A DNA stretch of 64,000 nucleotides from Lagopus muta. Taxonomy: Eukaryota > Chordata > Aves > Galliformes > Phasianidae. The stretch spans positions 138,907,957 through 138,971,956 of the forward strand of contig NC_064433.1 in assembly GCF_023343835.1 (NCBI RefSeq), given 5' to 3'. Positions 1-11,283 of this stretch are shown here, piece after piece. The position numbers were made by a program, and so were the translations under genes. The notes below the pieces were generated by a model. The model was not told where the DNA came from, made no database searches, and saw nothing but the letters and a program-made list of their open reading frames with translations. Each line of letters starts with the position of its first letter. Position 1 is the first letter of the stretch.

Positions 1-62
1 TGCAGATTCCATTTAATACAGTTTATTTGCCAACGACAGAAAGAAAAAATTTAGATGTTTAC

Positions 63-213
63 CAGCAGTATAGCAAGAATTATTCGGATAAGACTGTGGC
101 ATATTTTGGATGCAACGAAATAATGTGACCAAGCTGAGATCATCACCAAACACGTGAGCTTTCTTCCTCTGTATTAGATGTCCCATTGCAAATGTTGTAT
201 CAGTATATAAAAC
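63..213 (-). CDS. TNFSF13B: TNFSF13B coding exon 5: flap region and disulfide
   Basis: 151 nt, phase 0 to 1. Acceptor CATCCTGCAG|GTTTTA and donor GCTG|GTAAAC. It encodes residues 202-251, from VLYTDTTFAMGH through SCYTAG. The KAHVFGDDL segment (219-227) matches the BAFF-specific flap loop that allows higher-order assembly in mammals, including the histidine H221. Cysteines C235 and C248 and the sequon NNS (245-247) are present. The final exon must lie left of position 1; bases 1-62 are intron. Confidence 0.96.
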
Positions 214-1775
214 CTGCAGGATGAAGAGGTACAGACCTCAAACATTTTGTATGGAGACATTAGAAATCCTTTAAAAGCCAGATGCTGAAGTGAATTGAGC
301 TTTCTTACCTGGCCATATATGAAAAAATATCCTGTTTCTTTGATCACTATTTTATTTCCCTGTTCTTCCAGAGCTGTTCCACGCTTAAAGCTCAGAAGCC
401 AAGGGACAATGCTTGAATCATCTAAAAGAAATAAGGATTTTGAAGTAATCAAAAAACAAAATAGAACACCAACCCACAAATTCACTTCCCTAGTTTTCAT
501 CTGCCAAAAGTTAAGAAAGCTGACTTTCAGTTAAGACTTCCAGTCTCACTGGATTTCCCCCTTTAAAGAGGATATTTGCAAGAACTGTCCAGATGCAGAG
601 ACTGCATTATTTTATTTTATTAATTTATTTTTAAATCAGGCCAGATAACTCATTTATTGCTTTGAAGCTAGCTAAAATAGGGAAGAGAGCTAAGGCATGG
701 AAAAGTTAGCTATCAACCATGGAATATATTCCTACCTTTCTGTTGGATATCACTTTTGCTGTCTGCAATCAGTTGCAAGCAGGCCTGCAGCACTGCAAAG
801 TGAAAGCATACAAATCATTTGTAGAATACAATAAACTTTTGAATTACTTATTAAAAAAAAAAAAAAGGATGAACACACAAAAAAATTCTTAGTCTCAACG
901 ATTTGAAAACAGAATCTTTGTACTAATTTCAAGGTAGGTCTTAAACGTGCCAGGACAAAATTCATACTGCAGTGCGTACTTCTCTCAGAGAACATGCAGA
1001 TGAGTGTGAGCCTCAGACATTGGCATAAATTATACTTGCTTGTTTTAATCTTTGGTCCTAATATAGTTTACAAATGCAGCAGTAAGTCAGATGAGGTAAG
1101 AACCATAGATCAATTAGCTCTGTTAATTTTCAGTGCAAAAGCTCAAAAGACTCCAACCCTGTCAGCTATGAGAGATACCAGATTTTCTAATGATACTTAC
1201 TATATTACTTAAATTAGTTTCCAGTTATGGATTCTGTAAAATGTTAATGATATGTATTGGCTACGGAGTAATTTCAAAAATAGCAAGCGTAAACTCTCAA
1301 AATCCATCCAGATTTTCAGTACATCCAGATGTACTTTCAGTGTATTTTTCAGTCCTTCATCCTGTACACTAAGAGGGAAAGTACAGAAATGACTGGTAGT
1401 AAATAAGTGCACAGACAGCAAATACCTTAGTATGTGACAAAAAAAAATGAAGTATTACTCAAAACTGTAGAGGCTGAAGATGCTAAAGAGTAAATAGGAT
1501 ATTGAGCTGTGAAAAAAATACTGTGCTATTTTGAAATAAAAGCTCCAGAGTGATTTGAAGATATTTAAAAACTAAAAGTAAAAATCTGCTAACCTCTTCT
1601 GTCAGTATACAGAATAAAAGACAAAGGGATAGAGTAGATTTTCATGAGAACATCTGCTTGTAGGGGTATTCTGAAGGCCAGAAAGCAAAGTTGTCACATT
1701 TACTACACTCTTCAGAAACAAATGCTAAGTTAAAAGAAGAAAATTCTGCCTTAGATTGCTGGAACTCTATTTTTG

Positions 1776-1806
<31 letters not shown>

Positions 1807-4800
1807 CCCTCTCTCCAATAAAAATGCTATGGGCCTGATTCAAATACTCTTACTATAAAGGGCAGTGCCCTATTCCATGAGATCACATTTCTACACCTGT
1901 CAGTGGCAGCCCTGTGCCAAACCATGTGCTCATCGGCACCCACCTCTCACTGCACTGTATGGAATGACAGGATTGGAGAAGAAAGCAGCCTCCTGCACAT
2001 ACCTAAGTCTCTTTTCAAGGAGGATGTCAGCAAACACCAGAGGAGGGCTAGATGCTGAACAGCATGCCATTGGCACTGACAGACAGTGGGAAAAGATTCA
2101 AGTGTGGGAATGCTTCAAAGTTTCAAGAACCAAAGAACCCTAACTGAGCCCTACTGTCATTAACAGCACTATCTCGCAAACTCCCATTCTGGCAATCAGT
2201 CAGTACTTCCTATAGGATGCCAAGAAATCTGTGGATTTTTAAAACAATAATTTAAAGGTATCTAGATTTATAGAATCATAGAATGGCCTGGGTTGAAAAG
2301 GACCATAATGATCAACTAGTTTCAACCCCCCTGCTGTGGGCAGGATTGCCAACCAGGCTGCCCAGAGCCACATCCAGCCTGGCCTTGAATGCCTCCAGGG
2401 ATTCCCTGCCTTCTGACAAGAAAAGAAAGCTAAGTCAACAACAACAAAAAGTCCTATACTTCATTATTTTTTTTAAATCTCAGTTGTGACAAAATGTTCT
2501 GGAAGAGAAGCTTCCAAACAAAAACAAAATACGATTTTCTGGAATTGCACAACAAAGCACATCAAGCAATTTATTTCACAAGGTATTCATTTACTCCCCC
2601 TTGGAACAAAGTGCCTTCGTGGTGAAGGTAATATGCAGGTTCCTTACTATTTCAGCAACCCAAATCAAAATTTTCATTCCTGTTTTCAAGAGAACTCATC
2701 AGTGTTGTCACTGGAATTTCCACTAATCAAACGAGAGTAAACAAGATTTGTAATCCTGATTTGTGTTTGTTTCATTGCAGAACTGAAATACTAGTCATCT
2801 TTCCTGAAAACTGCCATGCAGTAATTGAAATCAGCAAGTTTGGTACAGTGTGAGAACTTTTTTATATGTTTTAAAACACTTGAAAGTTCTGCTGCATTCT
2901 GCACAGATCTGATGTCTGCTCTGTGTGACAGCGACAGGGCCGAGGGAACGGCATGGAGCTGTCAGGGGAGGGCAGCTGGGGGAAGGGAAAGAGGCTGCAC
3001 CACAGCGCGGTGGGCATGGAGCGGGATGCACAGGGCTGTGGGCACGGACCCCAGTGCCGGAGTGCAAGGGGCATTTGGGCAGTGCTCTCAGACGCTGGGT
3101 TTGAACGTTAGGTGCTCCTGTGTGGAGCTGGGAGTTGGTCTCTATGATCTTTGTGGCTCTCCTTCTGCTCAGGATATTCTGTGATATCAAATCTACATAT
3201 AATCTCCCCCAAAACATCTTTTTGGTTAGTACAGAACCCTTACTCTTCAAGGCTGAACTGAATAAAGTGAATTTAGTTGTCAGGAAGAAATATGGATATA
3301 GAAATGTCATTCATGACAATAAAGAAAACAGAAACCAGCACAGTGACCATTTTATCTAAAGCCACAAAAAGTAATTTCCTAGAAACTATCTGGGGATTGA
3401 ACAGCAACATGCTTTAAAAACAATTGCTCAGAAGCCATTTCTAACCCATAACTATTTCCAATCACAGATACAAGTACTTCACTTTGACCTCGGTGGAACT
3501 ATATATGTGCTTAAAGTTAAATAATTCATTGAAACAAATTCAAAGCAAACAAGTTTACCACTTATTAAACATAAAACATAAAAAAACATAGAACATAAAA
3601 AATGGATATACAAAGTTTACTTTCTGGGGAGAGTAATAGGAATTTTCAGTAAAAATACTGATGTTGTTAAGAAATGTTAAAAATTCCTATGAAGACCCAG
3701 GTCTTACCTGAAGTACAATATAAAATATATATATATGAGCAAATATGACTTGAATATTTACTGTCACTACAGAGCTGAGTAAATAAAAAGCTCAACCTGA
3801 ACATCCTTCAGTTCAGTGTAGATCAAACCTGAATGTCAGTTTTGTAGTCTGAAGTATGTGGGGACACTTAATAATGTAAGCAGAAAACATAACTAGTAAA
3901 ATACTTCTTAAAAATATATAAAAAGTATCTAAAGTGAGCATCACTGGGAGGATTCACCGTACAAAACAACGTGTACCTAGAATAGCAGGAGGTCGGTGTG
4001 CCCTGACCTCTTGATTTCAGACAGAAGTTTTGCTTTGATGGGAATTCTTTTCTTGTGATGTAAACTGTGCTGCAGTGTGTGGGTGGGAGAAAAACATTTC
4101 AGAATCTTCTTCCATGAACAAAACGACCAATTCTGAAGAAGTTAATGCCTCCAGATGCCCTTATAAACCACAACTAGCATATGAAGGGATGTGTTCTCCA
4201 CCATCTGAGCAATGTAACCACAGCTCTGAAAAAAAAAAGAGCTATCTTTTGTAGAAGGATAAGAACTGAGCTTTCTGCATATCTGCCTAATTTAAGATAT
4301 CTGTGAGGACAAATCCCCCCTCCCAGGCAGGTTTTTGAATCATTTAACTTCCATAGCCTTTTTAATACCTTGCAATCTAACTCCATAATCCATTCAAAGA
4401 ATACAGCAAGTTTGTTGTATGCAAACTTGCACATAAATTTTTAAGCTTCAGTATCCGAGGCCTGAGAAACCCACCTCAAGTTTTGCTGAAGCAAAATATA
4501 ATTTTAAAAAAATCTGAACTTTAAAAAACAGACCTGCTTGCTTAGGTTCCTTCTTTGGTCATGGTCTGTTCTTTGTTGACTTCCTGAAACATGCTTAAAT
4601 ACTAGATAATTTAATTTATAAATGATATGCATGTTCTTGGATGATGTGCAGCTTTTCTTCCCTCAGGTTATTCATTTCTTATCATTAGGTACCTTCCTTT
4701 TCTTTCTGCTTGTGCAGGTTTATAGACTAGTTTATTTATTACTTTTTTATTAACAAGTCTTTTTGTGTCATCAATCACGGATTAAATCAATCCCAGCATG

Positions 4801-7800
4801 AAAATTGCATTAACAAATGTGATCCAGATCTTCGATGCCTTTGAAGTACTGGTAGCATTATTTTGATCTTTAGTGTGTAACATGTTAGAATCAGTGTAGT
4901 AAGGAATAATTTACTAACATTTAAGAATAGTTTATATAGATTTCTACTATGCAGTATAAAATATCCTGTGTGTTTTAGATTGCACAGCAGTCTGCATAAT
5001 ACACAACACTGATTCATTCATTCAGTTGATGGAATCCTTCAAGTAAAATTGCAAGCAGTGAGTAAAGTCATTTTCTACCCTTTCTCACTGAAGGGCGTAC
5101 TTCCTTTAGAGATGGCCTGTTGTCAGCAGAAACTAAAAAGAATAACATCTTTCAAGAAGTAAGCTTTTAAAAATATATATATTAAAAAATAAAAAGAGAA
5201 CTCTTGTGTTTCCCCTCTTTGAACAGCAAAATAAGAAGTAATTCGAGTATTTGGTGAGGGAATTTCATGCAACATTTTTTTTAAGGCTAGTAAGAAAATG
5301 TTAGCTTTTCTGACTGAAAGATCTCTGAAATCAAGTTCCACCTGTAAAAGTTCATGCCATCCCTCTGTCACGGAGACCTGTCATGTCACTGGAGGTGTTC
5401 AAGGTCAGGTTGGATAGGGCCCTGGGCAGCCTGGCCTGGTGGGAGATGTCCCTGCCAATAGCAGGGGCTTGGAACTGGGTGGGCATTCAGGACCTTACCA
5501 ACCTAAATCATTCTGTGATTCCATGATTCTATGAAAAAAAATAGAGTCCAACTGGTTCTAACCAGAAAATGTACCACTCTGTGGATGGAAATATACCAAT
5601 TTGCCATAAAGCAATTGTGCCAAGAACAGTGGCAAAGGCGATGCCTTCTCACAACTTATACTCTATGCTTTTATGACATTAGTTGCTTTGTGTGAATGCA
5701 AGTGACACGGGAGAAGAACTTGAGAACTGCTAGTGAAAAATTACCAAGTCAATTGCTGGCTTGTCCTCTTTCATTGCTTTGTGAACTTTGGATTTCTCTT
5801 CAGTTCCTTCCATATAGACAGTCATACTGTTTGAAACGGATAACCTCAATATCCTGAAGTAAACAACCACAGGCGCCCTGATCTGATCAAAGCAGAACTT
5901 TTCCTGAATTTAACTTTACAGAAGACCTGATGCTCACCTTCCTAGCTGACTGGGAATCAGAACATGTAGTGATGATCAAAGCTAGACACCTAGAGAGTGT
6001 GCAAATTAAACTTTGAAGTGCCTTGAGTAATGAGACCTGTATTTTGATTCTGGACTGAAGAACTTAAACATCTCAGACAGCAGCATGCTGGCTAGGCAAT
6101 CAGTAATTGTGACAAGGTCACAAGGAAACAGGAGGGGTTTCTGTTTCAGCTTTCCTCTACCAGCAAAATTTTAAAAAAGACAGGCAAAAAAGAAAAAGTG
6201 TCTCTGTTCCTAGCAGTCCTGATATGACATCTGCTAGAAGTGGTTAGATGATCTATCTGTCTGCATATTAATAACCCCCCACTATCTCCCACTCGTATCA
6301 AAAACTCTTGTTCTGGCTGCTAACTGTACAGTTTTATTTGGAACTAATGCTCAAAAACCATTATCTCAAAATACTTGTGCTGGAAATTTTCTCAAGACAC
6401 AAAATGTACAAATACTGATGACTAATACTTTTATTCATGAACACTGACTAACAACTAGCCTATAAAAGTATGAAAGAACAGCATTGCATTGGATCTATTT
6501 TTGTTCCATTGTCATTTTCATTAAAATTGTAACTTGTGGCCACTTTTATGTAAGTGGAAGATTTGTAATATAATTCTTTTTCATTTATTTGTATACAAAG
6601 CAAGATATTTGGATAACTGTGCTAGGAAACAGTTTTGTAGTAGATCAGCCTATGCAGGTTTTCCGTTTAGAATAAATGTCCATATTTATCCATATCCATG
6701 TTATCCATATACATTAATTTGAAAGCTTAATTAGAGGCTCAGATGAAGAAAGATGTATGGATATTGTCAGAGGTGGTTGCCTGGGAAGAAGAATTTTAAG
6801 CCTGCAATAAGCAGAGCTGAGGAACCCAAAACTTTCCTCTCCCCCGTGCACTCTCAAATAGCAGTAAGAATGAAGATGAAAGCTACTGTGAAGGGAACAG
6901 AATAACTTGCAGATTGCTAATGCCTGTAACATTCATTTAAAAGAAGACAAGCCTCCTTATGTTTAGTGGTAGTTGTGATTGAGGTATAAAAGTTGACTAG
7001 TTTTTATTTGGGAGGCACTAGGGTGGGGAGGCTCTGTGACTACCACAGTAATAAACAAGCTTCAAGAAAAATGATTGAAGCAATCTTGTCTTCAGTCTTA
7101 TTTGTGAAATCACTGTTAACCAAGACCCTGGACCAATGATTACAAACGTAATAGAATAAACTGCATTTGAGCCTATGGAATTTAAGTCATATTCTAAATG
7201 AATATTCTCTTCTGAGAGACTTGGAGGTAAATAGAGTGATTGTGCTATAGAATTTAAATTTCAGTTAGCTCTCTGAATCCTAACATTTCACATTAATTAA
7301 TCAAAAATACATTTTAAGCAAACTCTGATTTAGTCTTTAGCTACAAATTATTTCATTTTACCCTTAATCAATTCAAGATATCAGCTTCCATCAGTCAAAA
7401 CAGTCTAAAAGTATCTAAGGAGACTGAACTGATTTAGCAACTCAGGATCATTTTTACTTACACTCAGGGTAATTAGAGTATGCAAACTGCTATGTTGAAA
7501 TTCAGCATTTCATTTTATTGTACATCAGTGTATTTGGAAAGGCAAAAGAAAAAAAAGGAGGAATTATACTCTTGAAGAAAACAATTCTATCCCATTAAAT
7601 ACATCAACATTATAATATACATCAGAGGTGTTTTACAGAGCACAGTATTCGATATTTGCTACAGCACCTTTTAAAAATGCCATAGTATTAGCCTTATTGC
7701 ATGGGCATGCCTTTATTAGCTTTGTTAATTATATTAATAGATGGTTTTATGCAAAGATTATGCTAATCTTTGTCTGCCTTTTCAGACAGGTATAAGCTAG

Positions 7801-8838
7801 CCTTTCTCTTTGAAAGCTCCTACTTCCCTAAAGTCAAGGAGCTTCATTGCTACTTCTCTCTTTTAGGATGTTTTCCCAGAAAAATGACTTGACAATTTTT
7901 AATAATAGCTTTCCTTCTTTAATATTCACCAGAGAGAAACAAGTCAAGCATTGCCCCGAACTGCGAATGATGGATTTAGAATCAAGCAACTTCCAACATG
8001 AAAAAATTCAAGTTGCCATACACAGCTCTACTGTTGATCATTGAGAAATACTTCAGTCACAAGAACAGGGAACCAATGTTCAAAATTCAACCTGCAGACA
8101 GCAGGAATATCTGGTACCTTAAAGAGTGTGGTAGTCAGCAAAGCAAATGCAGTTCACATGCAGTTCATATCATCATTTAATAATTACTACTTATAATTTT
8201 ATAATTATAATAAGCTTTCAGAGCAGTACTCAGCTTACAGGAGGAGATGCGAGCCAAGCATTGCTGCTTGTCTCCAGAAAGCAACCAGCTGCAGCATCCC
8301 CTCCCACTCTGCCCAGTGCTATTTACCTGTTTCTTCTGCGTGGACAACAGACCTTCTCCCCCTGTTTCTGCCCCCGTCCCAGATTTCCTTTTGGAGACTT
8401 TCAGCTGGGCTAGGGCCAGGCAGCCTGTTCTCCTAGCAGGGACAGACAGCAGTCAATATGAGCAACCCATCTCCTGCAAGTTCATCCCCTGCAGCCATCA
8501 CGTAAGCTTACCTGCCTGGCGCCAGCTGCAGACACTTGCAGGAAGGAAGAAACAGGGGCACCTGCTTTCTTGTCACCAGGGGACACGGGTGGCTGCTCTA
8601 GCGGAGACCTTGCCCGGACCCTGTAGATCAGCTCACTGCGCAGAGCTTCTAGCTCTGTTTTCAGGGTGATAGCATGGTAAAGAGACACTGCTGCAAGACA
8701 AGAGGACAGGAGCATTGCAAGCCACAGGAATGTGACAGAAAAAAGTCCCGTGGTGCCTGAAGCAGCACCGGGGGGGCCAGAGGGAGAGGAGGCGGTATCC
8801 TTCTGCTGGATGACGTGCACACAGTCCACGGATTTCAT
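63..8838 (-). CDS. TNFSF13B: TNFSF13B (BAFF/BLyS), five of six coding exons; 3' end outside window
   Basis: TNF-family cytokine that supports B-cell survival through BAFF-R, TACI and BCMA; made as a type II membrane protein and released by furin. Coding exons read on the minus strand are 8512-8838, 8327-8432, 736-792, 309-421 and 63-213, all with GT/AG junctions and compatible phases (0,1,1,0,1). They give 251 complete codons plus one base of the next. Residues about 32-55 form the membrane segment. R133-G-R-R136 is a furin-type site, so the soluble form would start near S137. The TNF-homology domain begins near residue 145 with ACLQLIADS, then VPWLLSFKRG and KETGYFFIYGQ, all near-identical to mammalian BAFF. 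C235 and C248 match the mammalian disulfide pair; N245-N-S is an N-glycosylation sequon. The family's last exon (about 37 codons) would bring the protein to about 288 residues. Start chosen at the ATG at 8838, the first in-frame ATG. Confidence 0.96.
309..421 (-). CDS. TNFSF13B: TNFSF13B coding exon 4: TNF-domain strands
   Basis: 113 nt, phase 1 to 0. Acceptor TTCTTTTAG|ATGATTC and donor GGCCAG|GTAAGA. It encodes residues 164-201, from DDSSIVPWLLSFKRG through KETGYFFIYGQ, nearly identical to mammalian BAFF. Confidence 0.97.
422..735 (-). other. TNFSF13B: TNFSF13B intron 3
   Basis: 314-nt GT-AG intron between exons 3 and 4. AT-rich, with nothing else recognised. The next intron (214-308) is 95 nt. 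Confidence 0.9.
736..792 (-). CDS. TNFSF13B: TNFSF13B coding exon 3: 57-nt cassette at start of TNF domain
   Basis: Acceptor CTTTGCAG|TGCTGC and donor AAAG|GTAGGA bound 57 nt, phase 1 to 1, encoding VLQACLQLIADSKSDIQQK (residues 145-163). The mammalian exon 3, which is skipped in the known delta-BAFF isoform, is also 57 nt and encodes the same ACLQ/DCLQLIADS segment. Skipping would keep the reading frame. Confidence 0.95.
2271..2412 (-). mobile_element. CR1 LINE 3'-end fragment
   Basis: Begins with the reverse complement of the CR1 tail (TAGAATCATAGAATGG) followed by the typical 3' end (GGTTGAAAAGGACC, CAACCCCCCTGCTGTGGGCAG, CTTGAATGCCTCCAGGGA). Truncated after about 140 bp. Lies inside TNFSF13B intron 2, in the same orientation as the gene. 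Confidence 0.88.
2920..3190 (+). mobile_element. CR1 LINE 3'-end fragment, GC-rich subfamily
   Basis: Stands out as a GC-rich block in AT-rich intron. It carries degenerate CR1 3' sequence: GGGCATTTGGGCAGTGCTCT, GGTGCTCCTGTGTGGAGCTG, GTTGGTCTCTATGATCTTTG and the end CAGGATATTCTGTGAT. Long open frames here on both strands follow from the base composition, not from a gene. Confidence 0.8.
5385..5534 (+). mobile_element. CR1 LINE 3'-end fragment
   Basis: Contains CACTGGAGGTGTTCAAGG, GGGCAGCCTGGCCTGGTGGG and the tail CATTCTGTGATTCCATGATT, the ordinary CR1 3' end in plus orientation. About 150 bp, in TNFSF13B intron 2, antisense to the gene. Confidence 0.9.
7752..7772. repeat. Perfect 9-bp palindrome with octamer-like core
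   Basis: CAAAGATTA, a 3-nt spacer (TGC) and TAATCTTTG form a perfect inverted repeat. It contains ATGCTAAT and is preceded by TTATGCAAAG, both one step from the POU octamer ATGCAAAT, with SOX-like CTTTGTC next to it. It sits in TNFSF13B intron 2 about 0.55 kb downstream of exon 2. Regulatory function is unproven. Confidence 0.45.
8327..8432 (-). CDS. TNFSF13B: TNFSF13B coding exon 2: stalk and furin cleavage site
   Basis: 106 nt, phase 0 to 1. The acceptor is a pyrimidine-rich CTGTCTGTCCCTGCTAG ending at 8433 and the donor is CAG|GTAAAT at 8326. It encodes 35 codons from E110, including the basic run R131-N-R-G-R-R136 and ending HAEET, which aligns with the RNKR...EET region before the mammalian BAFF domain. 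Only the CTAG acceptor gives the 3n+1 length needed to enter exon 3 in frame; the nearby CCCAG at about 8405 would give 78 nt and a frameshift. Confidence 0.92.
8433..8511 (-). other. TNFSF13B: TNFSF13B intron 1 (79 nt)
   Basis: GTAAGC donor and CTGCTAG acceptor bound a 79-nt intron, close to the lower size limit for vertebrate introns. Flanking phases are 0/0. It contrasts with the roughly 7.5 kb next intron. Confidence 0.9.
8512..8838 (-). CDS. TNFSF13B: TNFSF13B coding exon 1: cytoplasmic tail, transmembrane anchor, stalk
   Basis: 109 codons beginning MKSVDCVHVIQQ. A short cytoplasmic segment is followed by a hydrophobic stretch at residues about 32-55 (LFSVTFLWLAMLLSSCLAAV) and then a stalk with a heptad-like TLKTELEALRSEL segment. 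The exon ends CAG|GTAAGC with the donor at 8511-8510, in phase 0. An upstream in-frame extension to 8898 begins at TTG, not ATG, so it is not used as the start. Confidence 0.95.
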
Positions 8839-8873
8839 CGCTGCTCTTTCCTCACTAAAGCCAGAGGGAGAGT

Positions 8874-8903
8874 TCAGCTGTCCCCTTCCGTGGTGCAATC
8901 CAT
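8874..8903 (-). promoter_or_regulatory. Candidate upstream ORF in TNFSF13B leader
   Basis: An ATG at 8903 opens a nine-codon frame (MDCTTEGDS) that stops at TGA 36 nt before the main ATG, in a different frame. If the transcript starts upstream of 8903 it would be a 5' leader uORF that could dampen translation. The transcription start is not visible, so this is an inference. Confidence 0.4.
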
Positions 8904-11283
8904 GTTACCCGCTGCTCTGTGAAACTAAGGGCATCCAGAATAAGTGAACAAAACGCCCAGATCATTTCCTGTCATATGAAGCCGTTGATACAACCATTAA
9001 ACCTAATGTACAGAGCGAACATCTGATTCAGTCTCCGTTTAGTTTTCTTCTTTCCGCACTGCATTCTGGCAGTGAGTACTTTCTGATGAGCTGCTTGCTC
9101 AGTCTGCCTTCCTTCTTTCATTTTCAGCTATTTATTTTTGTGGCAACTTGCTTTCACCATTTCCCATTATCTTTAAATTTAGGCATGACTGGTACCATGG
9201 GTATTTAAAACCTTATCTAGAAGTGCAGAAACAACGTAAGGTTTCTTTGCAGCATATCTCTGAGTGCTACTTAAAAGAGATAAGCATGTGACGTTATGCA
9301 TGCCTGTAAGTATATACATATTTGTATATAATATTATATATATATGCATACATATCTGAAGTGACTATAAGCCTACAGAGTGGCAATTTATCGAAATACC
9401 GAATTTTCTGTTTTCCTAAATACAGTGGTGAAAAATATTCTCAGGTGTGAATAACAATTTACTGGTCTCTCAAGCATATGAAGTGGCAGAGTCTGCAGTT
9501 CAATTCATCATCTGCTTGGAAAGGATGGCTTCTGAACAAACTAATCTGATAAATGAGACCCCACTGTGGAATTCGAGGACTTGTGCTGACGCACATGTGG
9601 ACAGAGAGTGAAGGAGAGGAGACCTAGAAGGAAGGGGAAAACTAGAAAATAAGAAGCAATAAGAGAGGAAGAAGAAGAACGGGGAGAAAGAAGAACCAAT
9701 GGGTGTAGAAGGAAAATAATGCTTAGAGAATTTTGAAAAGGCAACATTAAACATGCACACTAAAGTTTTTCAGATGAATCCTCTGTGGATGGCCTCAGTT
9801 AATCTCTTTTTAAGATTTTACTGATCCTTCCATCTTAAACTCCTGCATAAGGAATTCTTTTCTTCTACTAAAACATCCCAAACACGTAGGTAGACTTTAA
9901 CTGCATGAGAAAGAGAGAGCTTTTAAAGGTCTGTTCAAATACTGTGCAAGTGAGCTGCATCTTCTGACCCTACCTGTCAGAACAGTTCAGATCAAGCTGA
10001 TACTGTTGGGAAGGAGAAAAAAGGAACAGAAATAAAGCAAAAGCAAAAAAGAAAAACTTAGGTAGCCTCTCCTACATCTGTTTCTTAAGACTGTGGGAAA
10101 TCGGTGTCATTAAAAGTTTTATCAACTCCCATTGCAATCCAAGGTACTCTTTTCCTTGCTTTGCCACCTCTAACAATTATTTAATATCCTGCATGGACCA
10201 GTCATTATTTTCCTAAAAGGAGAGAAAAAAAGAAATGCATATCACATACCTTAACGTGCTTCTGGAAGATGCCTGCATACCTTGAAAAGTGACACCAGTA
10301 TACAGTGGAATGAGAGTGGAATACCATACCATACCCTGTATCTGTCTGTATCTGTTTTCAAGGCTAAGGTGTAAATGGTACATTTTGAAGGAAATTTAAG
10401 ATGTATTAAGGTAGGTTTTGGCACCGAATAAGCTCTAATAATAAGTTATCAGAACTAAACAGATGTGCTTTGAGGTATCACTGGACATGAGAATGTTACC
10501 ATTCTATTACTGTGTTCCAAATATAATATGTCAGCCAGAAAAGGCACGCTACATGAGAAAATGAAACAAATTGAGAAAATGAAAGTCATAACTAGCTGTC
10601 CAGGAATACTGGGAATAAATCTGCCAGTGAGGTCTCTGTGGTCATTAACATACAAGAAAATAGCTGACAGGTATATAATTAACATCAATCTCATTACTTC
10701 TACAGCAAATAGGCTGTTTCCTGCTCCCACATCTTTAAAGGGGTTCACTATTTGGGCTGACAATATAATTGCAGTGACACAGAGGTCTTCTGTAAGACAT
10801 CTGGTTTCGGCTTGCTCATCATTCTGACAGATGAGAGCTTCAAGGGGGAGAGGAGGCAAATCAGAACAACCCACACATTGCAAGTTCTTAATTCAACAGG
10901 TGTTTCTATTCAAGTATCAAAGGGATCGGTCTGGTTTTGACGGCATGCTGTTCTACAGTTTCACAAGCATTTAAGTGATGAGAAGGGAAACCCAATTGCT
11001 GATGAATTTTGCAGAGACAGAAATGTAGTGGAACAATAGAAGTGAGACATCAGTCATGGGGGAAAAAAAGCACAGACTGCCTTATATACTTACATAGTTG
11101 TACAATTTAACATTTTATCATAGTAAAGCAAAGCTTTTTTAGGCCTCGAAAGGCATCAGAACAACATTTCAGAAAGTTGAGTTTAGAAAACAAACAAGTA
11201 TGCTGGCTTCAGGGCCAAGCATGTGGATTTCATGGGCAGCTTGTGCCTTGGGCCAGGTCCTGTCACAGCGCAGCACAGCAGGC
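8904..11283. other. 5' flank of TNFSF13B and intergenic DNA
   Basis: No coding sequence recognised. The first few hundred bases right of 8904 should hold the TNFSF13B promoter, but I see no convincing TATA box or CpG island. A (TA)-rich run lies at about 9311-9355, and a purine-rich tract of about 100 nt at 9605-9700. Confidence 0.6.

Larger units (their letters stand above)
793..8326 (-). other. TNFSF13B: TNFSF13B intron 2 (about 7.5 kb)
   Basis: Non-coding stretch between exons 2 and 3. It contains CR1 fragments at 2271-2412, 2920-3190 and 5385-5534, a 26-nt T run at 1781-1806, an A run at 853-866, and a perfect octamer-like palindrome at 7752-7772. Minus-strand open frames inside it (for example 2831-3310 and 4174-4434) show no TNF-family similarity and no suitable splice sites. 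The rest looks like unique AT-rich intron sequence. Confidence 0.85.

Noticed and set aside
2831-3310. 159-codon minus-strand open frame in TNFSF13B intron 2
   Set aside because: It overlaps a GC-rich CR1 3' end on the opposite strand and has no TNF-family similarity.
8327-8404. Alternative 78-nt version of TNFSF13B exon 2 using the CCCAG acceptor
   Set aside because: It would break the frame into exon 3; the CTAG acceptor at 8433 gives the needed 106 nt.
8839-8898. N-terminal extension of TNFSF13B by 20 codons
   Set aside because: It begins at TTG with no in-frame ATG; the ATG at 8838 gives the expected protein.
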